Source of the DNA: JACDAN01 sp963721345
GTDB lineage: Bacteria > Actinomycetota > Thermoleophilia > Gaiellales > Gaiellaceae
Assembly: GCA_963721345.1 (NCBI GenBank)
Contig: CAVRIT010000001.1
Span: forward strand, 124,001 to 188,000
Reading direction: 5' to 3'
DNA: 64,000 bases
Under the pieces are notes generated by a model. It was not told where the DNA came from, made no database searches, and was given only the letters and a program-made list of their open reading frames with translations. The position numbers and the translations under genes were made by a program. Within the stretch, counting starts at the first letter, position 1; each line of letters opens with the position of its first letter. Shown one piece after another: positions 57,295-64,000 of the stretch.

Positions 57295-60048
57295 ATGACC
57301 GCGATCCCCAGCGAAGCGCGCTTGGGGAGCGACTTCCCGGGACGGGACACCCCCCGTGACCGGCTCTCGATTCGCGCCCTCGTCTACCTCGTGGCCGTCG
57401 GGGCCATCGCGGCCGCGGTCGCCGCCCCATTCATCCCCAGGCTCGAGCACCAGACGGACGGTTGGATCACGTTCCTGATCCTCGCCGGTGCTGCGGGCGT
57501 CGCCCAGCTCTTCCTCGTTCGCACCGGGAAGAACACCTCGTACCACACGACGATCGTCTTCCTGATCCCGGCGGCGCTGCTTCTGCCGCCCGAGCAGGTC
57601 GCGCTCGTCCCGATCATCCAGCACCTGCCCGACTGGCTGAAGAACCGAGCAGCCTGGTACATCCAGAGCTTCAACATCTGCAACTACACGATCTCGATCC
57701 TCGCGGCCTCGGGCGGGGCGTATCTCGTCATGCACTCGGGGCTGGAGGAGAGCTACCCGCACCTCAGCTTCGCGCTCGCCGGCTTCACGGCGTGCCTGCT
57801 GCTCGTCGGGATCAACCACTCGCTGCTCGCGCCGATGCTCGCCCTGGCCAGGGGCCACTCGATCCGCCAGTCGGGGCTCTTCTCGACGCAGAGCCTCTCG
57901 ACCGACCTCGTTCTCGCGTCGCTCGGCGTCGGCATCGCGACGTTCTGGAACCTCAATCCCTGGCTGGTGCCCTTCGCGATCGCGCCACTCGTCCTGATCC
58001 ACCGGTCGCTGTCGGTGCCGAAGCTGGAGGCAGAAGCCCGAGTCGACCCGAAGACGGGTCTTTTCAACGCTCGCCACTTCGGCCAAGCGCTGAACGAGGA
58101 ACTGACGCGCGCGGCGCGCTTCGACCGGCCGCTGTCCCTGATCATGGCCGACCTCGACCTGCTCCGCGAGATCAACAACACCTACGGCCACCTCGCGGGC
58201 GACGTCGTCCTGAAGGGGATCGCCGAGGTCTTCCGGGCGATGCTTCGCCACTACGACGTCCCGGCGCGCTTCGGCGGCGAGGAGTTCAGCATCCTGCTGC
58301 CCGAGACGAGCGCCGAGGAGGCACTCGAGATCGCGGAGCGGATCCGGCGCGCCATCGCACAGCGGCGCTTCGACGTCGAGACCTCGAGTGAGCCCATCAG
58401 CGCCACGGTTTCGATCGGTGTCGCGGCGTTCCCGCGCGACGGAACCGACCCGAACGAGCTGATCCATCAGGCCGACCTCGCCGTCTACCGGGCGAAGCTC
58501 CAGGGCCGGAACCGCGTACTCGACGCCGCGAGCTCCGAGCCGCTGGCCGTGCCTCCCGCGCGGCGGGCGCGCCTCGCCGCGGTCACCGAGGACGGCGACC
58601 ACGTGATTCCGCTGCCGCCGGTCGACGAGATGACGCCGGGCCAGGAGCGGAGGCAGCCGCCGCACCGGCCGCACGCAGTGCAGGGGCCCAGGTTCTTCTC
58701 GCTCTCGACCCGTCTGGCGGCCCTCGTCGGGCTCGTCTCGCTGGTCGGCGTCAGCGCCGGCGTCCTGGGTGCGGTCTTCGGCACCGCCGACGACGTCTTC
58801 GGCCTCGTCGCACTCGTGATCCTGGTCGGCCTCGGCCAGGCTGTCGCGCTCGAGGTGGACGACGGGTCGATCTCGGTCAGCGCCGTAGGTGCGCTCGCAG
58901 GCGCTGCTCTGTTCGGACCACGGGCGGCGCTCGCACTCGCGATCACCACGTGCGTCGTGGACTGGAGCGCGAAGCGCTACCCGCTGCACCAGACGCTGTT
59001 CAACATCGGCGCACTGTCACTCGCATCCCTGGCCGCGTCGGCCGCGTTTGCCGCCGGGTTCGAAGGGAGCCTCGGCGAGCTGGTGACGGTCGGAGCGGGC
59101 CTTCTCGCCGGCGCTGCGTACTTCGCCGTGAACACCGGCCTGCTCAGCATCGCGCTCGCCATGGAAGGGCATGAGCGCTGGTGGCGGGCGTGGCACGAGC
59201 GCTTCCTCTGGCTGTTGCCGCACTGGGTCGTCTACGGCTTCGTCGGCGGCGTGATGGCGATCGCCTACCACGCCGCGGGGCCGTACGCCCTCGCAGTCTT
59301 CGCGGTTCCGCTGCTGCTGATGCGCAAGACGCAGGAGGCGTACCTGCGGCACACGCGCAAGAGCGCCCAGAAGCTTCGTCAGGCGGCCGAGACGATCCAG
59401 ACGCAGAACGTCTCGCTCGAGAAGGCCAACCGGCTGTTGCGCGAGCGCTCGACGGCCGCGATGGAGAGCCTCTCCGCCACGGTGGACGCGCGGGACGCGT
59501 ACACCGCCGGCCACTCCAGGCGCGTCCAGGAGCTGGCGCTTGCGATCGGACGCGAGCTCGGGCTCTCGAAGGCCGAGCTCGACCTGCTCGGCCACGCGGC
59601 ACTGTTCCACGACATCGGCAAGCTCGCCATCCCCGACGCGATCCTGCTGAAGCCGGCGACGCTGACCCACGACGAGTGGGACCTGATGCAGCGCCACGCG
59701 GAGGAGGGGGCACGCATCATCGACCGCCTCGGGTTCCTGCAGGACGCCGTCCCGGCGATCCGGCACCACCACGAGCGCTTCGACGGGGCGGGCTACCCCG
59801 ACGGGCTCAAGGGCGAGGACATCCCGCTCGGCGCACGGATCATCCACGTCGCCGACGCTCTCGACTCGATGCTCACCACGCGCATCTATCGGGCGGCCCG
59901 GCCGGCCCAGGACGCAATGGTGGAGCTGCAGCGCTCGGCGGGCACCCAGTTCTGCCCCCGGTGCGTCGCAGCCCTCGAGCGGATCCTGCCGCCGGAGCTG
60001 CTCGAGGACGAGCAAGCACGCCAGGCGCTGCTCGCCGCGTCTGCCTGA
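57295..60048 (+). CDS. Giant membrane GGDEF plus HD-GYP c-di-GMP protein
   Basis: A 917-residue protein that combines c-di-GMP synthesis and hydrolysis. Order: first membrane region (about residues 28-235), GGDEF domain (about 240-400) with RFGGEEF (GGEEF 327-331) and intact catalytic Glu, a linker rich in Pro, a second membrane region (about 465-685), coiled coil (about 690-725), then HD-GYP domain with His772-Asp773 in FHDIGK and HHHERFDGAGYPDG (GYP 833-835). The two membrane modules each contain an FN-x-x-N-like pattern. All key residues of both domains appear present. ATG 57295 follows AGAGGAAG. It lies after subtilase 2 and may be expressed with it or from the 57133 element. Confidence 0.92.
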   Translation: MTAIPSEARLGSDFPGRDTPRDRLSIRALVYLVAVGAIAAAVAAPFIPRLEHQTDGWITFLILAGAAGVAQLFLVRTGKNTSYHTTIVFLIPAALLLPPEQVALVPIIQHLPDWLKNRAAWYIQSFNICNYTISILAASGGAYLVMHSGLEESYPHLSFALAGFTACLLLVGINHSLLAPMLALARGHSIRQSGLFSTQSLSTDLVLASLGVGIATFWNLNPWLVPFAIAPLVLIHRSLSVPKLEAEARVDPKTGLFNARHFGQALNEELTRAARFDRPLSLIMADLDLLREINNTYGHLAGDVVLKGIAEVFRAMLRHYDVPARFGGEEFSILLPETSAEEALEIAERIRRAIAQRRFDVETSSEPISATVSIGVAAFPRDGTDPNELIHQADLAVYRAKLQGRNRVLDAASSEPLAVPPARRARLAAVTEDGDHVIPLPPVDEMTPGQERRQPPHRPHAVQGPRFFSLSTRLAALVGLVSLVGVSAGVLGAVFGTADDVFGLVALVILVGLGQAVALEVDDGSISVSAVGALAGAALFGPRAALALAITTCVVDWSAKRYPLHQTLFNIGALSLASLAASAAFAAGFEGSLGELVTVGAGLLAGAAYFAVNTGLLSIALAMEGHERWWRAWHERFLWLLPHWVVYGFVGGVMAIAYHAAGPYALAVFAVPLLLMRKTQEAYLRHTRKSAQKLRQAAETIQTQNVSLEKANRLLRERSTAAMESLSATVDARDAYTAGHSRRVQELALAIGRELGLSKAELDLLGHAALFHDIGKLAIPDAILLKPATLTHDEWDLMQRHAEEGARIIDRLGFLQDAVPAIRHHHERFDGAGYPDGLKGEDIPLGARIIHVADALDSMLTTRIYRAARPAQDAMVELQRSAGTQFCPRCVAALERILPPELLEDEQARQALLAASA

Positions 60049-60100
60049 GCGCCGCTAGCCCAAGCTTGCATCTGGGCGAATTCGCTCTATTCTTCTTGCT

Positions 60101-60808
60101 ATGGCGCGAAGACCCGCGCACGAGCTCCTGGCGAGCCTCGACCGCAAGGAGCTGGAGCGCTTCCAGGCGGGAATCCGCAAGCGCTACTCGGACGAGGAGA
60201 TCGTCCAGCAGCTCCAGGAATGCGCCGAGCGCCTGGGGCGCTCACCGTCCATGCGGGAGTTCTCGTCTGACGCCGAAACGACGGTGCACCCCCAGACGGT
60301 GATCGAGCACTTCGGGAGCTGGAACGCAGCCAAGCGGGCGGCGGGACTCGTCCCGCGCCGGTTCGCGACCCGTGAGGAGCTCCTCAGCCTCCTGCGAGAG
60401 CTGGGGGAGAGGCTGGGGCGCACGCCGACGTCACGCGACCTCGACGAGCAACGGGGTGCGATGCCGTCCAAGTCGCTCTATTGGCACACATTCGGCTCGC
60501 TGACGAATGCGCTCCGCGAGGCCGGTTTCGACGTGCCGGTGGGGGAGGAGCGCCTCGAGCGAGCGGTCGACCAGGGCAGCGAGCTCGCCCTCCAGTTCGG
60601 GCACCTGCCGAAGTTCCAGGAATGGGCGGCAGCGCGGAAAGACGATTCGTCGCTGCTGACGGAGTGGCAGGTGTACCGGATGTTCGACGTTCGCCGAGGC
60701 GCGTGGTCGACCTTTCAGTACCTGATCCGGGAGCGGCTGCTGGAGGAGGGCTACGCGGTGGGCCGCGACGGGGCCGTCTCAGCCGCCAAGCGACGCAAGC
60801 GCGGTTAG
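60101..60808 (+). CDS. Protein with homing-endonuclease-associated repeats (HEAR/HNH_repeat)
   Basis: A 235-residue protein with two clear repeats of the helical HEAR type: YSDEEIVQQLQECAERLGRSP...FGSWNAAKRAAGL (about 27-83) and TREELLSLLRELGERLGRTP...FGSLTNALREAGF (about 87-145), plus a third divergent copy. These repeats bind DNA next to homing endonucleases but no nuclease domain is present here. The protein is probably a DNA-binding regulator. Its last 30 bp overlap the convergent amidotransferase gene. Upstream has only a weak 5-bp inverted repeat. Confidence 0.82.
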   Translation: MARRPAHELLASLDRKELERFQAGIRKRYSDEEIVQQLQECAERLGRSPSMREFSSDAETTVHPQTVIEHFGSWNAAKRAAGLVPRRFATREELLSLLRELGERLGRTPTSRDLDEQRGAMPSKSLYWHTFGSLTNALREAGFDVPVGEERLERAVDQGSELALQFGHLPKFQEWAAARKDDSSLLTEWQVYRMFDVRRGAWSTFQYLIRERLLEEGYAVGRDGAVSAAKRRKRG

Positions 60809-61573
60809 CAGCCTGAGGCAGCTCTCCCGCTCGCCGGGAGCCCTGACCGCCGGCAGCGGCGTCTCCTCGAACCCGCGATCGGGCCGGAAGCGCTCGCAGT
60901 GGGCCTCGCGTCCATGCTCCAGCCGCAACAGCGTGCCTTCGTCGAGCTCGCGCTTCTGCAGCGGCAGCCGCATGAAGTACTCACAGACCTCGAGCGCGTG
61001 CTTGGTCGAGGCGAAGAAGACGCCATGCGGGCTCGTGCCGACCCAGAGCGGGCGACCGACACCGCGGGCGAGGAAGACGATTCCCGGCTCGCGCTCGTGG
61101 AACCACGCCGCGGCCATCGAGCCGCGGAGCTCCTCGAGCGTCGCGCCCCGCGAGCCGTGGGCCTCGGCGAGCGCGAAGATCGCCTCGCTGTCGACCGACA
61201 TCTCAGGCGCGTCACGCTCGAAGCCGTGCATCTCGAAGATCTCCTCGTCGTTGACGATGATCCCGTTGTGGATCCCGGTCACCTCGCCGTGGCGCACGGG
61301 GTGATTGTTGGCCTCGATGGTGGGGAGGCCCTTCGTGTAGTCGCGCACGTGGACGAGAACTTCGGACGCCTCCTGCGGTACCGCGAGCTCTCCCAGCAGG
61401 GCGCTTGCTCCGGAACGGCGCTTGTCGACGACCACATCGCTGCCGGGCGAGCGGTACGCATAGCCGACGGCGTCGGCGCCTCGCTCGGCGATCCCAGCGA
61501 GCAGCGCCTGGGCGGCGAGCGTCCTCGCAATGCCCGCGTGTGGTTCCAAGCTGTATCCGGCTATTCCGCACAT
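60779..61573 (-). CDS. Class II glutamine amidotransferase domain protein
   Basis: A 264-residue stand-alone Ntn amidotransferase. After Met removal, Cys2 (MCGIAGYSL) is the nucleophile; IHNGIIVN, RGADAVGYAY and SVDSEAIFAL are the glutaminase-domain motifs seen in GlmS and PurF. No synthase domain follows. The partner that would use the ammonia is not visible. ATG 61573 gives the mandatory Cys2; a longer upstream frame is rejected for that reason. Confidence 0.88.
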   Translation of the reverse strand: MCGIAGYSLEPHAGIARTLAAQALLAGIAERGADAVGYAYRSPGSDVVVDKRRSGASALLGELAVPQEASEVLVHVRDYTKGLPTIEANNHPVRHGEVTGIHNGIIVNDEEIFEMHGFERDAPEMSVDSEAIFALAEAHGSRGATLEELRGSMAAAWFHEREPGIVFLARGVGRPLWVGTSPHGVFFASTKHALEVCEYFMRLPLQKRELDEGTLLRLEHGREAHCERFRPDRGFEETPLPAVRAPGERESCLRLLTALASLGG

Positions 61574-61670
61574 AGGTGTTGATCGTAAGAACGGCCTCAG
61601 ACAGCGCCGTGTAAACCCCCGTTCGTATGACGTCTGCAAGTTCCTTCGGTTAGTGCAGAGGCGGCTGGCG

Positions 61671-61686
61671 TCCCTCGATCGAGGGA
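61671..61686. promoter_or_regulatory. 16-nt perfect palindrome upstream of a sigma factor gene
   Basis: TCCCTCGATCGAGGGA lies in the 149-bp divergent gap between the amidotransferase and sigma factor 1, 36 bp before the sigma ATG. It may be an operator for either gene; no factor is known. Confidence 0.45.
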
Positions 61687-61722
61687 ACCCGTCTGGGGAA
61701 GGCCGCGCCGATACAGGCCTCG

Positions 61723-62691
61723 ATGGAGCCGCAGCCCCTTCCCGAGCCGGATACCGACGTGGTCGCTTCCGAGCCTCACCTCGAAGTGCTTCCCGGTGCC
61801 GGAGGACTTGACACCATCGACGAGGAGGAGAAGGAAGAGGCCGCGCCCGCGAAAACGGCGGACGGCACGCCGCTCCACGACCCGCTGAAGCTCTATGTCC
61901 GTGCAATCGGCGACGGCCGGCTGCTGACGGCGGAGGAGGAGCGCGAGCTCGCCCGCCGCAAGGACGCGGGCGACGAGGCCGCCAAGGCCAAGCTGATCGA
62001 GTCGAACCTGCGGCTCGTCATGTCGATCACGCGCAACTACACGAAGGCCGGCGTGCCGCTCCTGGACCTGATCCAGGAGGGGAATCTCGGCCTGATCCGC
62101 GCCGTCGAGAAGTTCGACTGGAAGCTCGGCTTCAAGCTCTCGACGTACGCGACGTGGTGGATCCGCCAAGCGGTGTCCCGAGCGCTGGCCGACCAGGGCC
62201 GGACGATCCGCCTGCCCGTCCACGTCGCCGAGCAGGCGCGGAAGATGCTGCGCTCGCGGCGGCTCCTCACCCAGAAGCTGAACCGCGATCCGACCGTCGA
62301 AGAGATCGCCAAGGACAGCGGGCTCACGCCGGAGCGCGTTCGCGAGCTGTTCGAGCTCGTCGAGGATCCCGTCAGCCTCGAGACGCCGGTCGGCGACGGC
62401 GAGAGCCTCTACGGCGACCTGATCGAGGACACGCACGAGGACCAGCCCGATGCGGCCACGGCCAAGCAGCTGCGCTCGGTCGAGCTCGCGGAGGCCCTCT
62501 ACCACCTCAACCCGCGGATGCGCCGGGTGCTGACGATGCGCTTCGGTCTCGAGGGCCAGATCCCCCGGACGCTCGAGGAAGTGGGGGCGGACCTGGGAAT
62601 CACCCGGGAGCGCGTCCGCCAGCTCGAGTCACGAGCGCTTCGCGAGCTTCGCGCGACCGCGCCAGGGCTGCAGTTTTACCTCGAGGCGTAG
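61723..62691 (+). CDS. RpoD-family RNA polymerase sigma factor 1
   Basis: A 322-residue sigma-70 factor with an acidic N-terminus, region 1.2 (DPLKLYVRAIGDGRLLTAEEE), region 2 (SNLRLVMSITRNY, LLDLIQEGNLGLIRAVEKFD, LSTYATWWIRQAVSRAL), region 3 and region 4 with a helix-turn-helix (EVGADLGITRERVRQLESRAL). It lacks region 1.1 of the housekeeping factor but has all promoter-contacting parts. It is convergent with sigma factor 2. Confidence 0.92.
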   Translation: MEPQPLPEPDTDVVASEPHLEVLPGAGGLDTIDEEEKEEAAPAKTADGTPLHDPLKLYVRAIGDGRLLTAEEERELARRKDAGDEAAKAKLIESNLRLVMSITRNYTKAGVPLLDLIQEGNLGLIRAVEKFDWKLGFKLSTYATWWIRQAVSRALADQGRTIRLPVHVAEQARKMLRSRRLLTQKLNRDPTVEEIAKDSGLTPERVRELFELVEDPVSLETPVGDGESLYGDLIEDTHEDQPDAATAKQLRSVELAEALYHLNPRMRRVLTMRFGLEGQIPRTLEEVGADLGITRERVRQLESRALRELRATAPGLQFYLEA

Positions 62692-62705
62692 CGGCGGCCG
62701 CGCTT

Positions 62706-62836
62706 CGCTGAAAGTCTCCCGACTTTCAGCGAGTCTATGAAGCACGGGCAATCGCTTCGCGATTGCGCGGCCGACCTGCTCTCGCCGCTTCCTTCTCTAG
62801 GAGCGCGCGTGGAGGAACGGGCGAAGCCCGTTCCTC
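62706..62836. terminator. Three strong hairpins between convergent sigma genes
   Basis: Within the 154-bp convergent gap are three perfect stems: 11 bp at 62706-62731 (loop TCCC), 8 bp at 62748-62766 (loop TTC) and 11 bp at 62812-62836 (loop GAA). Together they probably insulate the two converging transcripts. Three stems are more than a simple terminator needs. Confidence 0.7.
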
Positions 62837-62845
62837 GGAGGGGCG

Positions 62846-63901
62846 TTAGCCGACGGCCTCTATTTCGTGGAGCCGGGACAGACGCTTTAGAGCGTGGCTC
62901 TCGATTTGCCTGACGCGCTCCCTAGTCAGATCTAGGCGCCGGCCGATCTCTTCCAGCGTGCGCGGCTCGGCGTTGTCGAGGCCGTAGCGCAGGATCAGCA
63001 CGTTCCGCTCGCGGTCGCTGAGCGCCGCGAGAGCGCGGGCGAGCGCCTGGCTTCGCAGCAGCACTTCGACTTGTTCGTCGGGCGTGGGACCGTCGCCGGC
63101 CACAAAGTCTCCGAAGACCGCGTCCTCCTGCTCGCCGACGGGCTGGTCGAGGCTCGTCGAGGCGTGGGCGGCCGCCTTGACCTCCTTGGCCTGCTCGATC
63201 GGGAGGCTGGCCTCCTCGGCGACCTCCTCGAGCGTGGGCTCGCGTCCAAGCTGCGTCCAGAGCATCCGCTCGGCCTTGTTCAGCTTCTGGAGCCGTTCGA
63301 CGATGTGGACGGGCATCCGGATCGTCCTGGCCTTGTCCGCGAGGGCCCGCGCGACGGCCTGGCGGATCCACCACGTCGCGTAGGTCGAGAACTTGAAGCC
63401 TCGGCGCCAGTCGAACTTCTCGACGGCGCGGATCAGGCCCAGCGTGCCTTCCTGGATGAGGTCCAGGAACGGCAGCCCCTGGTTGCGGTAGTTCTTCGCG
63501 ATCGAAACGACGAGCCGCAGGTTGGACTGGATCATCCGCTGCTTCGCCTGCATGTCGCCGCGCTCGATCCGCTTGGCGAGCTCGACCTCCTGCGCCGCGG
63601 TCAGCAACGGGTGGCGGCCGGCCTCGCGCAGGAAGAGCTGCAGCGCGTCGGTCGTGGTCTCCACGAACACAGGCGGCTGGGGCGGCGCCGGCTCGGCCGG
63701 GCGCTCCTCGTCGATGACCTCGATCCCGCGCTGCTCGAGCTCCTGGCGGAAGGCCTCGAGCTCCAAGGGCTCGAGCTCCAGCGGCTCGAGCGCCTCCTGC
63801 AGCTCCTGCTGGCGCAAGGTGCCGCCCGACTGCTCGGCTGCCTCGAGCAAATGCCGCACGTCCTCGCTACCGAGAACGGTCTCGATCTCAGCCGTCGTCA
63901 T
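62846..63901 (-). CDS. RpoD-family RNA polymerase sigma factor 2
   Basis: A 351-residue sigma-70 factor with a region 1.1-like start containing an EPLELEPLELEAF repeat, region 1.2 (TTTDALQLFLREAGRHPLLTA), region 2 (SNLRLVVSIAKNYRNQG, LDLIQEGTLGLIRAVEKFDWRRG, FSTYATWWIRQAVARAL), region 3 and region 4 (EIGRRLDLTRERVRQIESHALKRL). ATG 63901. This or its neighbour may be the principal sigma factor; I cannot decide from sequence alone. Confidence 0.93.
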   Translation of the reverse strand: MTTAEIETVLGSEDVRHLLEAAEQSGGTLRQQELQEALEPLELEPLELEAFRQELEQRGIEVIDEERPAEPAPPQPPVFVETTTDALQLFLREAGRHPLLTAAQEVELAKRIERGDMQAKQRMIQSNLRLVVSIAKNYRNQGLPFLDLIQEGTLGLIRAVEKFDWRRGFKFSTYATWWIRQAVARALADKARTIRMPVHIVERLQKLNKAERMLWTQLGREPTLEEVAEEASLPIEQAKEVKAAAHASTSLDQPVGEQEDAVFGDFVAGDGPTPDEQVEVLLRSQALARALAALSDRERNVLILRYGLDNAEPRTLEEIGRRLDLTRERVRQIESHALKRLSRLHEIEAVG

Positions 63902-64000
63902 CCGCTGGTTAGTTAATCCCCACTACTGGCGACGCGAAAACAGAAAAGGCCCTCGTCTCCCGAGGCGGTTGCGAGCATAGCCGACTGACCAAGGCCCTGC

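Noticed and set aside
60101..60808. Homing endonuclease or mobile intron
   Set aside because: Only the associated DNA-binding repeats are present; no HNH or LAGLIDADG catalytic motif and no intron boundaries.

Overview
The window is a contiguous piece of a high-GC bacterial chromosome. Gene content and order point to a deep-branching actinobacterium, most like the class Thermoleophilia (Gaiellales/Solirubrobacterales); this assignment is inference from gene content, not from a phylogeny. Supporting signs are GTG/TTG starts, tightly coupled genes with 1-4 bp stop/start overlaps, a diaminopimelate wall pathway (dapA, dapB, dapF and an LL-DAP-type aminotransferase), MurT/GatD lipid II amidation, RNase J together with RNase Y, an extended PNPase with a structured leader, and two RpoD-family sigma factors. 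No tRNA, rRNA, CRISPR array, insertion sequence or prophage gene was seen.

Layout. 0-5.1 kb: translation/ribosome-maturation operon infB-DUF503-rbfA-nrnA-truB-ribF. 5.2-7.9 kb: zinc-ribbon ORF and a coupled gamma-glutamyltransferase/serine-hydrolase pair on the minus strand. 8-10.8 kb: rpsO-pnp with a structured pnp leader. 10.8-13.7 kb (minus): an odd operon of a secreted collagen-like protein, a Tat-type beta-barrel protein, an Hcp-fold protein and a methyltransferase. 13.8-16.6 kb: M16 peptidase, dapB, dapA. 16.6-21.6 kb (minus): a secreted subtilase with Trp-containing tail repeats flanked by two membrane HD-GYP proteins. 21.7-25.6 kb: RNase J, an unknown gene, ribokinase-like kinase and nucleoside hydrolase. 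25.6-27.8 kb: FtsK. 27.9-35.4 kb: a BMP-type nucleoside ABC importer with two tandem permease pairs. 35.4-41.8 kb: membrane protein, RodZ-like protein, small coiled coil, damaged cinA, thpR, recA, recX, rny. 41.9-45.4 kb (minus): large secreted nuclease. 45.5-52.6 kb: miaB, PTP, miaA, dapF, dapL, hflX, dut, nudix. 52.6-54.8 kb (minus): murT-gatD. 54.8-60.0 kb: a second subtilase locus: small secreted protein, subtilase with SWSD repeats, and a giant GGDEF/HD-GYP protein. 60.1-64 kb: HEAR-repeat protein, class II amidotransferase and two convergent sigma factors.

The most interesting signal is the pairing, twice in 64 kb, of an exported subtilase carrying short Trp repeats at its C-terminus with membrane-bound cyclic-di-GMP turnover proteins. 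Both loci share a 14-nt inverted-repeat element (5-bp arms, 4-nt centre) in their upstream regions. The second locus also has a 71-residue exported protein that ends with a single copy of the same ASWSD motif found in the protease tail. I propose this as a candidate undescribed secreted protease/c-di-GMP system. A second unusual unit is the collagen-like/AOC-barrel/Hcp operon.

Several genes (subtilase 1, ABC ATPase, one permease, cinA, miaB) are interrupted by single-base indels, most of them +1 insertions, some in short homopolymers and five within about 1.2 kb. Assembly or sequencing error is a serious possibility, so these genes are described as apparent pseudogenes.
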